The notes under the pieces are model-generated. The model was given only the letters and a program-made list of their open reading frames with translations, searched no databases and was not told where the DNA came from. From Tetradesmus obliquus (taxonomy: Eukaryota > Chlorophyta > Chlorophyceae > Sphaeropleales > Scenedesmaceae), in the NCBI GenBank assembly GCA_030272155.1, contig CP126199.1:3584501-3648500 (forward strand): a stretch of DNA of 64,000 nt, in the 5' to 3' direction. Within the stretch, counting starts at the first letter, position 1, and every line of letters begins with the position of its first letter. Made by a program: the position numbers and the translations under genes. Below are positions 24,214-35,932 of this stretch, in pieces.

Positions 24214-27206
24214 AAAGGAGCAGCACCACACAGAAGATGCAAAAGGGACACAGCCAGCAGCAGGCAGCGCCCAGCAGCTGCAGCCAGGCCAGCACCCCGA
24301 CCAGCAGCACAGCAGCCCACAGGGCACACCCTGCAGCAGCATCGACCCGTCCTTGCTGCCAGTGTGCGAGCGTGTGGCATGCCTGGGGCTGCTTTTACAG
24401 CAGCACGGCGCTGCACAGGGAGAGGCTAATGCCAGCATCAGGTGAGCACTGCTGCACTTCCGGCAGCACAGTGATGATTATTGTTCCTGGTTATGCTGCT
24501 TGATGCAGGTGGCAGCAGGATTGCTTGCAGGAAAGGGGCTGCTGTGCATGCTGGAGGGTGCCTGGAGCATGCATGACTTCACAGCATTGCGGGTTCTTGG
24601 TGCGTCGTGCACCATGCGCTTGTCTAGTAATTGCTTCACCTGCGAGTCTTTGTATGGTGATAAACACCAACCTCCATGCACCGGTACCGCTCATGTGCAG
24701 GCTGCTGCTTGCCACAATATCAGCAAAGCAGGTCAAAACAAGGCAGCTACTGGCAGGCATATCTGCAGCACATGCCTCACCAAGCCAGCAGCAGCAGCAG
24801 CCAGAGCAGCAACAGCAGCTGCAGCAGGCGCAGCAGGCACAGCAGCAGCTGCAGCAGCTGCAGCAGCAGCTTGCAAACAGCCGCACGGAGCTGGCAGCAG
24901 CACGGGCAGAGCTTGAAGCAGCACGGGCTCAGGTGCAGCAGCTAAAGGCAGCAGAAGCTGAGCAGACCGAGTTACAGTTTATGAGAGAGGCGGAGATGCG
25001 GGACCTGCGATCATCTGAGCAGCAAGCACATGCAGAGATTCAAGGCTTGCAGGAAAGGCTGCTGGAAGCAGAAGAGGCACTGTCACGCCTGTCTGCGAGC
25101 CTGCCAGGCAACAGGGGCAGGCGGCGGCACAGCAATGCTGACGCTGCGGTTGCTGACCTAGATTTTGACTTTGCTGGAGTCACCAACGTGGATGCAGCTG
25201 CCAGCCCGCTGGCAGGCAGCAGTGCAGCTGCTGCTGCAGCGTCTGCGTTTGCTGCTGATGCTGCCGCTGCGGCTGCTGCTGGCGAGGCAGGGCTTGTGAC
25301 GCCTGTGCGCGGCATGCGGCAGCAGCAGCTGACGCAGCGCTCTTCCCTGATGACTCCTGACCAGCAAAGCATTGTGCAGCTGAAAGGCTGGCTGCAGCAG
25401 AGCCAGGCAGCACTCATAGAAGCCCAGGAGGACTTGCTGGCGCGTGAAGCACAGGTGAAGGAGCTGCAGCGGCAGCAGGAGCTGGCTGTGGTGCAGCTGC
25501 AGGCGCAGCTACAGCAGGAGCAAGGCGACGTGGCAGCAGCGGCGGCTGAGCAGCTGCTGCAGCAGCAGCGGGAGCTAGTAGAGGTGCGGGGTGCACTGCA
25601 GGAGGCGCAGCAGGCAGCTGAGTCAGCCGCTGCACAGCGTGATGAGGTTAGGGAGCAGCTAGATGAGATCAGGGCTGAGCTTAGCAGCTTGAAGGGGCAG
25701 CTGCAGCAGGCTGAAGCAAGGGCAGCTGGTGTTGCAGCAGTACAGGAGGGCATGCAGCAGCAGGGTGTTGACAGTGCAGAGGCGGCAGATGCTGCTGCAG
25801 CTACAGCAGCAGCTGAGCGCGCCGCAGCTGCTGAAGCAGAGCTGGTAGAGGCACGCGCGGCTGCTGAGGCAGCTGCTGCTGAAGCTGCAGGGCTGCAGCA
25901 GCAGCTCAAGCAGCTGCAGGTGCAGCTGCAGGAGCAGCAGGCTGCAGCAGCAGCAGCTGGCAGCAGCACTGAGCAACCTGTGGCTGCAAATGCAGCAGCA
26001 GATGCGGCTGCAGCTGATGCTGCTGGTCAGTGCCTGCCAAGTCAGCAGATGCCAAGTCAGGAGACTGCTTCCTCTCAGCTCACAGACAAGCCGGCAACTG
26101 CTGACGCATCACAAGGCACCCAAGATACCACTGATCAGCAACCACAGGAGCCGCAGACCAAGCAGCAGCAGCAGCAAGGCATCAGTCATGATGAGGGTTC
26201 AGTGGGCTTTGAGTTGCTGAAGGCAGTTAGCGAGAAGCAGGCTCTGCAGGAGGAGCTGGCAGACACAAAGCAGCGGCTGCTGCTGCTGCTGCAGCTGGTG
26301 AAGAAAGCCGCGGCGGCTGCAGCCGCATCGGGCAGCACGCGCAAGCAGCAGCAGCTGCCGACTGACCTTGATGGCTTGCTTGAGGAGCCAGCAGCAGCTG
26401 CAGGGGTTGTCAGTAGTGGTGGAGCAGCATCAAATGGCGACCCAGCAGCAGCGGCAGCAACGGATGATGCTGCTGGTGCTGTGGGTGATGTTGGGGAGCT
26501 GTTGCAGCTTGCATTGGGCCTAGAGGCACGCTACTGCCGCCCTGAGCAGCTGCAGCAGCTGCTGCTGCGCGGCAAGGAGATGCAGCTGCTGCTGGAGAAT
26601 GCGCTGCAGCAGGTGCACCTGATCAAGGCTGCTGCAGGCGTGGCTAGCTGCGCGTGCCCTAGTGAGCAGGAGTACCAGCAGCTGAGGGCTGCTGCACGCA
26701 TTGCAGAGGGAAAGAGCAGCAGTGACAGTGCAGTGGCTGCAGTGCCATCAAAGGCACTGGGGCTAGGAGATGTCCCAGGGGCAGCTAGTGCTCCACATTC
26801 TGGGGATAGTGCAGCAGCAGCAGCAGAGCACAGCGGCATGGGGCTAGCTGAGCAGTGGGATCAGCCAGTGCATGATGGGGAGGGGCAGGGGTTGGCAGGC
26901 ACAGATGCCAGGATGCTAACAGGCAGTGGATACGAGCCGGATCCCTTCGACTTGCTGCTGCAGCAGCCGCAGCAGACACAGCAGCAACAGCAGCAGGGTG
27001 GTGCAGCTGGCAATGGCGGCGGCGCTGGCGCATATGTAGGCAGCAGCTGCGGCAGCGATGTGCTGCGTGTGGGTGCGGCGGTGGGCAGCGGGCAGGGTGT
27101 GCTAGATGAGGGCTTGTCATATGATGGGTTGGAAGGTGCCTGGTGGAACAAGAGCAGTGTGGAGTCTGTGACAGACCTGCCTGACTTTCTGATAAAGAAG
27201 AGCTGA
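23669..27206 (+). CDS. Large coiled-coil protein with DPF and acidic LIDF motifs
   Basis: Exons 23669-24441 and 24701-27206, phase 2 at the junction (ATCAG then GCTGCTGCTT), give about 1092 residues. A shorter start at 23852 (MQASLIDFDD) is attractive because the conserved-looking motifs begin there, and upstream exons cannot be excluded. Near the N-terminus are LIDFDDLLDP and DPFIDF, with DPFDLLLQ near the C-terminus; such motifs resemble clathrin- and adaptor-ear-binding peptides of endocytic proteins. The first third is Gln-rich, including a (CAG)10 polyglutamine. From about residue 280 to 560 there is a long heptad-rich coiled coil (LQQQLANSRTELAAARAEL and similar). The centre is Ala/Gln-rich, and a second coiled coil starts at ELLKAVSEKQALQEEL. 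The tail ends VTDLPDFLIKKS. No catalytic domain is seen. A role in vesicle trafficking or tethering is inference; the family was not recognised. Confidence 0.7.
24182..24212 (+). repeat. (CAG)10 coding polyglutamine
   Basis: Pure CAG run in frame in the coiled-coil gene, encoding about ten glutamines. Here CAG is the sense strand, unlike the intronic repeats, where CTG is the sense strand. Confidence 0.9.
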
Positions 27207-29149
27207 TAGCAGCTGCGTAGGAACGTGTGCACGGTCAGGCGGCGGGGTTGCGGTAGCTGCTGAGGCGCAGTGCTAGCTGTTGATGCCGGCGCCGGCTTAG
27301 GTAGCAGCACAGGTGCTACCTAGAGTAGAGAGGCGTGTTGGTGAGGCGTGTAGGTCTTTGCATGGTCAGCTGGTGTTGTCTGTCTGTGTATGGCTTGCCA
27401 ACTATCATAGTGATGTTAGTAGTAGAGTTCTTTTGGATGAATGCAGAAGAAGTGGCTTGTCCTGCAGCAAAAGGTGATGTACAGTCATAGTGTGAGAGCC
27501 AGGGTATTGGTTGGGTGCCTGTTTGTACCGGACTTTGGTGGTTGTGCCGTACTGGTATGTGGGTGTTTGGTTTGACACATGCCGCCTGCGCAGGAGAGGA
27601 CGCCAGATGCTCACCAGACACAGTGGGTTGTGTGGCGCGAGGCGCGAATCGGGTGTCAGCACTGTTGTGCTCTTTGGATTTGTCAAAGGGTGCCGGCGGA
27701 GTTGGTGGCAGTTACTGTGGGATGACAGCAGGATGTGCGGGGGTATGATGCAGGTGCTGCACCATGACTGCGTGTCTGTCAGCGCTATGGCACTGCCATA
27801 TATGATGTATGGTCTGGCTTTGATGGAACTTTATTTTAACCTTTGTGGTTGACCATCGGCTGGACAAGCCCCCTACTGTGGTTGCTGTGCGCGAGGGATG
27901 TGTTTTGTGAAGAAGCGGTGTCAGCCACGTGCTTCATTCTGAAGTTGTACAAGCCTGCCTGCTTGCCATGGCTGGCAGCAGACACGCAAGCCAGCTGGCA
28001 GCAGGTTTTTTTGGTGGAATGTTTCATGGCCAAAGAGTGGTAGGCATGCTGCAGTTGTTTGGCACATGCCATGCAGTGCATGCACACAGAACGCGTCATG
28101 TGCATGCATGCACATCCGACTCTGCAGCTGCGCAGGTGCGAGCTGAGCATATGGGTGTTCTGATCCATCGCCAACGTTTGGTGTGTCAGCCCTGACCCCA
28201 CAATGACTGTACCACAGTCATGTAGTGGGTGTGCTGTTGCGTGGATCACCGCGCTTGGTTACGGTAACATTTGTGGACTGCAACGTGAGTCAAGCTTGAA
28301 CTTGCAACTTCAAGGCTACAGTGCTGGTGTGCAGGGCAATGGCTAATGCAGAATGTATTGTGTTTCCTTTAATTCTTTGTACTGCATGGCAGTGGGCACC
28401 GACCTGACAGCCACACTGACTGATCACAGCACTGAGCCTTGAAAAGCTTGCGCTGCACTGCTGGCTGAGCCACGTCAGTCATGGTAGCATGTGTGGCCAA
28501 CTTGAAAGAGTACAACTAGTAGGCTGAGCTAGGAGGCTAAGCTACGGAGCAGCAGATTAAAGAGCAACTTCCAGACGTAAAGGTGACTGCCGGCACGACA
28601 GCAGCAGCAACTGCCAGCATGCCAACAACAAAGTGCATAACGAGACACTAGCTCCTACCAACCTAGCAAGATACCCAGCGGGCAATGCAACGCCTGCTAG
28701 TGAGCGCTGCAACAATACCCCAGCAATCCCACAACTTTGAAAGCAGCAAAGCTACTGCTGAAACACAGCTGCATGTACTTGCATGGCGTGCAGGCATTCA
28801 AGCCTCAGGCATAATGTACAGGGAGAGTGGGCTTCTGCAATTGCAAGAGTTGACAGCTATCAGTGCCGCTGGCAAAGGCAAGTGACAAGGAAGCTTCTGG
28901 ACCAGATAATGGATGCACCAACTAAACTGCCTCACAGGCCTGTGCAGCTGCTACATTTGACCATTCGTATCAGCCCCCCCATGCGCATGCCTGCCAGCTG
29001 GAAACCAACCCTAAAGCACTCCAGCGCGAGCCCATCATGCACCTCGACCAAAAACTAGGCCGCTGTAACACAACGTTACCCGCAGCCGCAGGAGGTCATG
29101 CTTTTCCATCTAGACTGTGAGCTGGATTTCATATCCACAGCAAGTTGCG
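27207..29149 (+). other. Convergent intergenic region, G+T-rich 3' flank
   Basis: Lies between the ends of the coiled-coil gene (+) and the MRF gene (-). From 27.2 to 28.2 kb the plus strand is G+T-rich, consistent with a 3' UTR of the plus-strand gene. TGTAA, the usual green-algal polyadenylation signal, occurs at 29064-29068, but this is far downstream. No gene was recognised. Confidence 0.4.
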
Positions 29150-30764
29150 CTAGGCGGTGAGTGCAGCCGTCTCTGCGGGCAGCCAGCCCTCTGCTGCCGC
29201 CTGCGCCAGCAGCTTCTCAAAAGCTGCCGGGGCGCCTGGCGCGTCCAGTGTCTCATCCGCCATGGAGTCCTTTATGCGCTTCAGGCCCTGCGTTGCATGG
29301 CAATTAAGTTGCAGAAGAGCTGAGACAGAGTGCAGGGAGCGCAAAGGAGCAGCGAGTTGGGGCTGGCAGCGTCCTATCCGCCATGGAGTCCTTTATGCGC
29401 TTCAGGCCCTGCGAGACAAGTGGCGGAACAAAGTGCGGAAGATGGACGTAAGAATTGTACAATAGATGGTGCCGTCAAGCAATAAACATGAATCGGCTCG
29501 TCTCGGTGATGTTGACAGACGTGCATGTGACTGCACATTCTCAACGCCACGCAACAGTCACAGTAGAGGCCGCCAGGCTATTCTGAATGAAGTTTACAGC
29601 GCACAGCACAGCATGCTATCAACAAGTTTTTCCCTCGAGGATCCCGAGCTGGTCTTGCGCGAAAAAAGAAGAAGGAAAAACACGAGACGAGAGTCCATTG
29701 CCCGCACCTGTGCCATCTGCGTGCTGCTGATGACGCCGCTGCCGCTGAGCTGCCTCAGCAGCCCCGTCAGCTGCTGCGCCTTGTCGGGGTACTCAAAGCC
29801 CAGCTCAACAGCAGCCTTGACCAGCTCGTGGTGGAAGTGGGGCAGGCCCAGGTCCTTGAGCACCTGCGGCAGCAGCAGCAGCAGCAGCAGGCCTGATGGA
29901 AAAAGGAGTAGCAGGCCAGACACGCGACGCGAGGGCTGCCGACTAAGTGTGTAGCCGAACATGCCTGTACTCTCACAATCATATGCAGCTGCTGCAGCCA
30001 AAACTGTGGCTGGAAACACAACAAACAACTCTTAACGCTAACCACTCACCGCCGCCACCTCGCTGCTGCTGCCCGCCACCATGAACTCGTCCAGCGCGTC
30101 CCGCATCTGCTTGCGCACATCCTCCAGCGACAGGCCGCCGCCGTGCCAGCAGGTCTGCAGCCGCTCCGCGGCGTGCCGCTGGCTCAGCATGGCGCCTGCA
30201 GCCGCAGCAGATCCGGTAAACAATAATCAGCCCAGCATGTGTTTGCTGCATCCTCAGCATGCCAGTGTGAACTTCTAGCGCGGCCTGTGTCAGCTGTTCT
30301 GCCGACGGCACAGCACAGGGCAGCACCGCACATGTGAGAAGCCTTCCCAGCTTTTTACGCGTGGGGCCGACACACGCAATTAGGTTATTCCAGCTAACCA
30401 CCGCCCGCATGCGCACCTGTCGCCTGCACCACAGTGATGCCCAGGCCCTTGACTGGCAGTGAGGGCAGGCAGCAATGCCCAGGCTACCGCATGTTGTGTG
30501 CAAAAGCACATAACACAACAAAAAGGGAGAAAAACCTGCACCTGCCGCCTGCACCACAGTTGATGCCCAGGCCTCCATCAGGCAGACAGGGCAGCCACCA
30601 GATCTTTCTAAGCAGGTTTTACATATTTCTAAGCAGTTTTTACACGAAATAATACTGCCCGCACCTGTCGCCTGCACCACGGTGATGCCCAGGCCTCCAT
30701 CAGGCAGTGAGGGCAGGCAGCTGGCCAGGAAGGCTGGCGGCAGCACCTCATCCACAACGGCACT

Positions 30765-30797
<33 letters not shown>

Positions 30798-31109
30798 GCG
30801 GCGCAGCAGCAGCAAAAAAATGACATGCAATGTCAGTAACATGTGCCGTACATTGTTGCAGATGCACCCATGCACAAGGACGGCATGCTATGGAAAAAAA
30901 CGCACACAGCCAGCCCTCTGATCAGCTGCAGATGGCACGCAGCGATGCAGAAGGCAGGTGTGTCCATCAGACCAACAGCAGCAGCAGCAGCAGCAGCAGC
31001 GAACATGGCACCCCGCCAGCAGCAGCCCCATTCCCCTAGCCGCAATGCACTCACCGCCCCAGGAGGAGGCTGAGCAGGTGCACCGCTTTCTCTCTGGTGT
31101 GCCCACGCA

Positions 31110-31147
<38 letters not shown>

Positions 31148-31722
31148 ACATGCAACCCCGCCACCAGCCACCCCACCCACCCGGCCCCCATGCACTCACC
31201 GCCCCAGGAAGAGGCTGAGCAGGTGCACCGCCTCAGGGATGTCCAGCACCAGGTCATCAGCAGCAGAAAGCAGCCGCGTGAAGCCAGACACCATCTGCAG
31301 CAGCAGCAGCAGCAGCAGTAGCAGCAGCAGCAGCGACATAGCAGCAGGCAACTTCAGTGCCAGACACGCGCCGCACAGATCCGCCACCGCCGACACCCCT
31401 TGTCGATGTCACAAGTCGTACATGCTAGTGACATGTTATATGACATGTTCAATAACAGATACCATAACAGCCGCACCTGGTCGTCGCTGATGACGCTCGG
31501 GTGCAGCTCGCTGAGCAGTCCGCTGGCCATCTCGCGCTCCCTGTCACGCCTGTCCATGGCCAGTGTGACCACCTGCTTCACAAACAGAGGGTGCAGCCCA
31601 GGCTGGCCAAGCTCCAGCAGCCTGGCAGCAGCAGCGGCAGCAGCAGCAGCAGGATGGTTGGTGACAACCTGCTCCACAAACAGAAGGTGCAGCCCGGGCT
31701 GACCAAGCTCCAGCAGCCTGGC

Positions 31723-31760
<38 letters not shown>

Positions 31761-31913
31761 GATTATTGACAACCTGCTTCACAAACGGAGGGTGCAGCCC
31801 AGGCTGGCCAAGCTCCAGCAGCCTGGCAGCAGCAGCAGCAGCAGCATGATTATTGACAACCTGCTTCACAAACAGAGGGTGCAGCCCAGGCTGACCAAGC
31901 TCCAGCAGCCTGG

Positions 31914-31947
<34 letters not shown>

Positions 31948-32010
31948 GTGGTAAGTGACAACCTGCTTCACAAACAGAGGGTGCAGCCCGGGCTGATCAA
32001 GCTCCAGCAG

Positions 32011-32043
<33 letters not shown>

Positions 32044-35000
32044 GTGCAACCACCCGCATCACAAACAGAGGGTGCAGCCCGGGCTGACCAAGCTCCAGCA
32101 GCCTGGCAGCAGCAGCCTGGCAGCAGCAGCAGCAGCAGCAGCAATGTTATTGACTACCTGATCACAGAGGGTGCAGCCCACCAGCCTGGCAGCAGCAGCG
32201 TGGTTAGTGCGTCGCAGCCTGTGCAGACCAAGCAGGAGATATGCAGGCACAGCAGGTGCGCTTTGGTCTAACAGTAGCAGCTAACTGCACAATCATGATG
32301 CTTGTACACTGCTTCGCACCTTGCAGCGACCTCCTGAGCATCAGCCGAGTTGAAAAACTCCTTGAGAGCAGTTGCCATCGCCACCTTGAAAGCAGGCACA
32401 CCAGCCCCACCCAGCCCCACGCCATTCGCAGCACCAGCAGCACCAGCAGCAGCAGCAGCAGCAGCGCCAGACGGCGAAGCAAGGCCGCTGCCACCACCTG
32501 CAGAGGCACTGGAGGCTGGCCGCTCTGCTGCTCCCGGTGCTGCTGCTGCTGCTGCGGCACGCAGCTCTGCCAGCAGCTCTGCTTCCAGCAGGCCTGCTGC
32601 TGCTGCGGCCTGCAGTGTGCTGCTGAATGCGTCCTACAGGATGTGGCGGGGCCGCAGTGAAGTTGACGATGCTGTGCTGTGCAACAAGTTGTGTGTTGAA
32701 GGCAGCTGCCACTTGTGTTCATCACAGGTGGACAAGACAAAGATACAATGTGCACAGTGCAACTGTCATGCTGAAGGCGTCACCTGTGCTATGCATGCAC
32801 AAGCAACACAACAGCAGGGACCATGCAGGGCAGGCTTCATGCCAACATCTGGCAGATACAGCAAGCACCCAACATGCACATGCAGCTACAAGAAAAAAAA
32901 CCCCACGCAGCTGTGTGCCGCATGCTTCGCTATCATACAGTCAAACGTGGTCAAACAGTCTAAACCAATCTACTCACTGGTGCTGCCGGGTTGTCCAGCG
33001 CGGTGTCTGCCAGGTTTGCTGCTGTGCGCTGGAAGCCCTTGGCCAGCTGGCTGCTGTTGACCTCGCTGCTCTCTGACAGCCTGCAGTCAAGCACAACAGC
33101 CAGGCACATGTTGATCAAACAAAAGGAACAGATGCACACCACCAGATCTGTGTGAGGCGTTAATGCGTGCCAGCTGGCTGCTGTTGACCCCGCTGCTCTC
33201 AGACAGCCTGCAGTCAAGCACACAACCAGCAGGTGTTCCCGCCGCAATCTGTGTGGAATGCTTGCATGCACGTGCACCAGATACAAAAGTACATGGGTGA
33301 TCAGGACTTTGGCTACAAAGTCTTGTTCCTGTGTGGCAGGTTCTGGAACCGGCCGTGTTGACTAGCCCCTGGCCTGAACATTATGAAACATCGCCTGCCG
33401 CTGCTTGCACACAGAGTGTCTTGCACCGCATCTTCACAACACAGCACGCCCTGGTCACCTCTTCAGCAGCGCGATCACAGCCTCCGTATGTGCCGGGGTC
33501 TCCATGGCTGCATGCAGCGCCTGCTTGACTAGCTCGTGGTGAAAGAAGGGCACAGCCAGGCCCCGCAGGCAGCGCGAGGCTTCTGCTGCATCCCTTGAAT
33601 CCAAGTACTCCGACAGCAGCTGCAAGGTAGATGTAGCAAGAGAAGATTGAACAGCAGGACAGCAGCAGGGCGGCAACAGACAACAGCAGGGCAGCAGCAG
33701 CAGCAGCAGCAGCAGCAGGGCACAAAGGAGGTGAGCTTGCAGCGCCTGCTTGCCTAGCTCATGGTGAAAGAAGGGCACAGACAGGCCCCGCAGGCAGCGA
33801 GAGGCCTCTGCTGCATCCCTTGAATCCAAGTACTCCGACAGCAGCTGTGCATTGGAGTGCAGCGAGATGGGTCGAGATGGGTGAAACAGCAGGTCACTAG
33901 CAGACACATCAGCAGGGCAGGTAGAGTTGGCGATGGGTGAGGCGAATCAGAAGCAGCATACCAACTGCCAAACAAATGCCGCAGCGCGCTGCAGAGAAGG
34001 CCTGGCACAGATACTTGCAGCCGCCCTGGCCGCACAACAACGATCGAGTTACGCATAAGTACACATCACACCTTGGCGATGCGCTCCTTGGTCTCCGCAT
34101 AGCTCTGGCCCGCGCCGCTGCCCCAGCAGCGCAGCATGCGCTCCGCGCTGTGCCTCGCCGCCAGGTGCAGCTCGCAGCGAGCCTTGAGGGCTGCCAGGTT
34201 GCTGCCCTCAGGGGCGCCTGATGCCCAGCGCTGGATGCAGGCCGGCGGCAGCACGTCGTCAACCTGCATTGGCGGGCAACCGTGGTCAAACGTGGTCAAC
34301 CGTGGTCAAAGCAGTCAAATGCGACTCATACTGGTAGGTGAGTTAACACGGAAATGACAAGGGACATGCGTGAAAAACCCGGGGCAGGCCTTGCAGTTAG
34401 CCAACACTCTTTAGCCAACACCCTGCTGCTTCGGCCTCCCTGCTGTTGTGCCCTTCCTGCTGCTCTCATGACAAAAGCTTCGTGGTGAACTATGAATGCT
34501 CCTGTCACGCACGCCACCCGGGGCTTGAGGTTAGCTTAGCGCGTTGAAGGCCAGCGTGCATTCAGGTGGAGCAGGCGTGTAGAGTCTACTCCTCCTGATT
34601 CTCCACCTTGATGCATGATGGCCTTCGCACTGTTGATTGAACAAGCATCTGATTGCATGCTCAAGGGGAGAGAACAGGGACATGCACTTGCTAGCTGAAG
34701 CACTCGCCACATTGCTTGCATGTGCATGAAGCCAGGAAAGCTGCTCAAACAAAACTCGATTGACCCCAGCATAGTGACACCTTGACACTCACCACCACCC
34801 ACGCGCTCAGGAGACATATTAATGCCCTATCTGAACTCTACTCCGAGTCTGCCCCCAAACATCAGCTCACCACACCGCGGCCGATGCGGAGGAGGCTTGT
34901 TTCTTCTGAAACATGCTGTTGTTGATTGTATGCTGCCGTTGATTAATCTACCTCCGGGCATCAGCCTATTGTGTCAGGCATGTACAGAGCTGCTGCTGCT

Positions 35001-35897
35001 CGATGCAACCCTTGCTTCCATGCCTGCCCCCAGCAATCATTATGCATTCAACTCACGACGCCGCATGCAATGAAGAGGTGAGCAGCTCCATTGCACACAA
35101 CAAGCAGGTGGGCTGCTGCTGTCATCAGCTGCTGCTGTGACAGCTGCCGCTTTCATCAGCAATCAAACAATTAATTTAATACACACACCACGCCGCGCGC
35201 AATGAACCAAGTTGAGCAGCTCCACTGCACGCAACAAGCAGGAGGGCTGCTGCAGTCATCAGCTGCTGCCTGTGATCAACTGCTGCTTGCATCGGCAATC
35301 AAACTTAATCAGAACACACCACGCCGCGCGCAATGAACAGGCTGAGCAGCTTTCACCGCATGCAACAAGCAGGAGGGCTGCTGCAGTCATGAGCTGCTGC
35401 TGTGATCAACTGCTGCTGTGTCAGTGATTACAACTCACCACGCCGCGCGCAATGAAGAGGCTGAGCAGCTCCACAGCATCAGGCACGTCCAGCAGCAGGT
35501 CGTCCAGCGACTCCACCAGCCGAGCAAAGCCCTTCTGCACCTGCTCCCCGCTCAGCACCTGCAAGGACACAAGAAACAAAGGACAACCGTACAGCACATA
35601 TTGCTTTTGTGATCCCATACAATTCAATTAGGAAGATGCCCGTGTTCAACTACACTGCAGCCCGCCGCATCTGATCACGCTGTTGACCAAGTTTGACCAG
35701 CCTCACCTCTGCGTACAGGTTGCTCAGCAGGCTGCTGGCCATCTCCCTCTCCTTGTCCTTGCGGTCCAGTGCCAGCGTCACCAGCCGCTTCACAAAGTAG
35801 TGGCCCATCGTCTCCACAGGGCCCAGCTCAGACAGGCTGTCGGCAGCGTTGGACACGTCGCCGCTGCTGAAGTACTCCTCCACAATGGCGTTGACCT

Positions 35898-35932
<35 letters not shown>

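Noticed and set aside
25040..25969. 309-codon minus-strand Ser/Ala/Cys frame
   Set aside because: Shadow of the coiled-coil exon; composed of complement codons of Gln/Ala/Glu repeats.
31569..32215. Regular repeats considered as a CRISPR array
   Set aside because: Units are copies of a coding exon edge separated by CTG runs, not unique spacers, and the host is eukaryotic.
33738..33844. Upstream copy of MRF exon 8 as a mutually exclusive exon
   Set aside because: It has no donor after the copied segment and a core residue is changed, so it cannot replace exon 8 as it stands.
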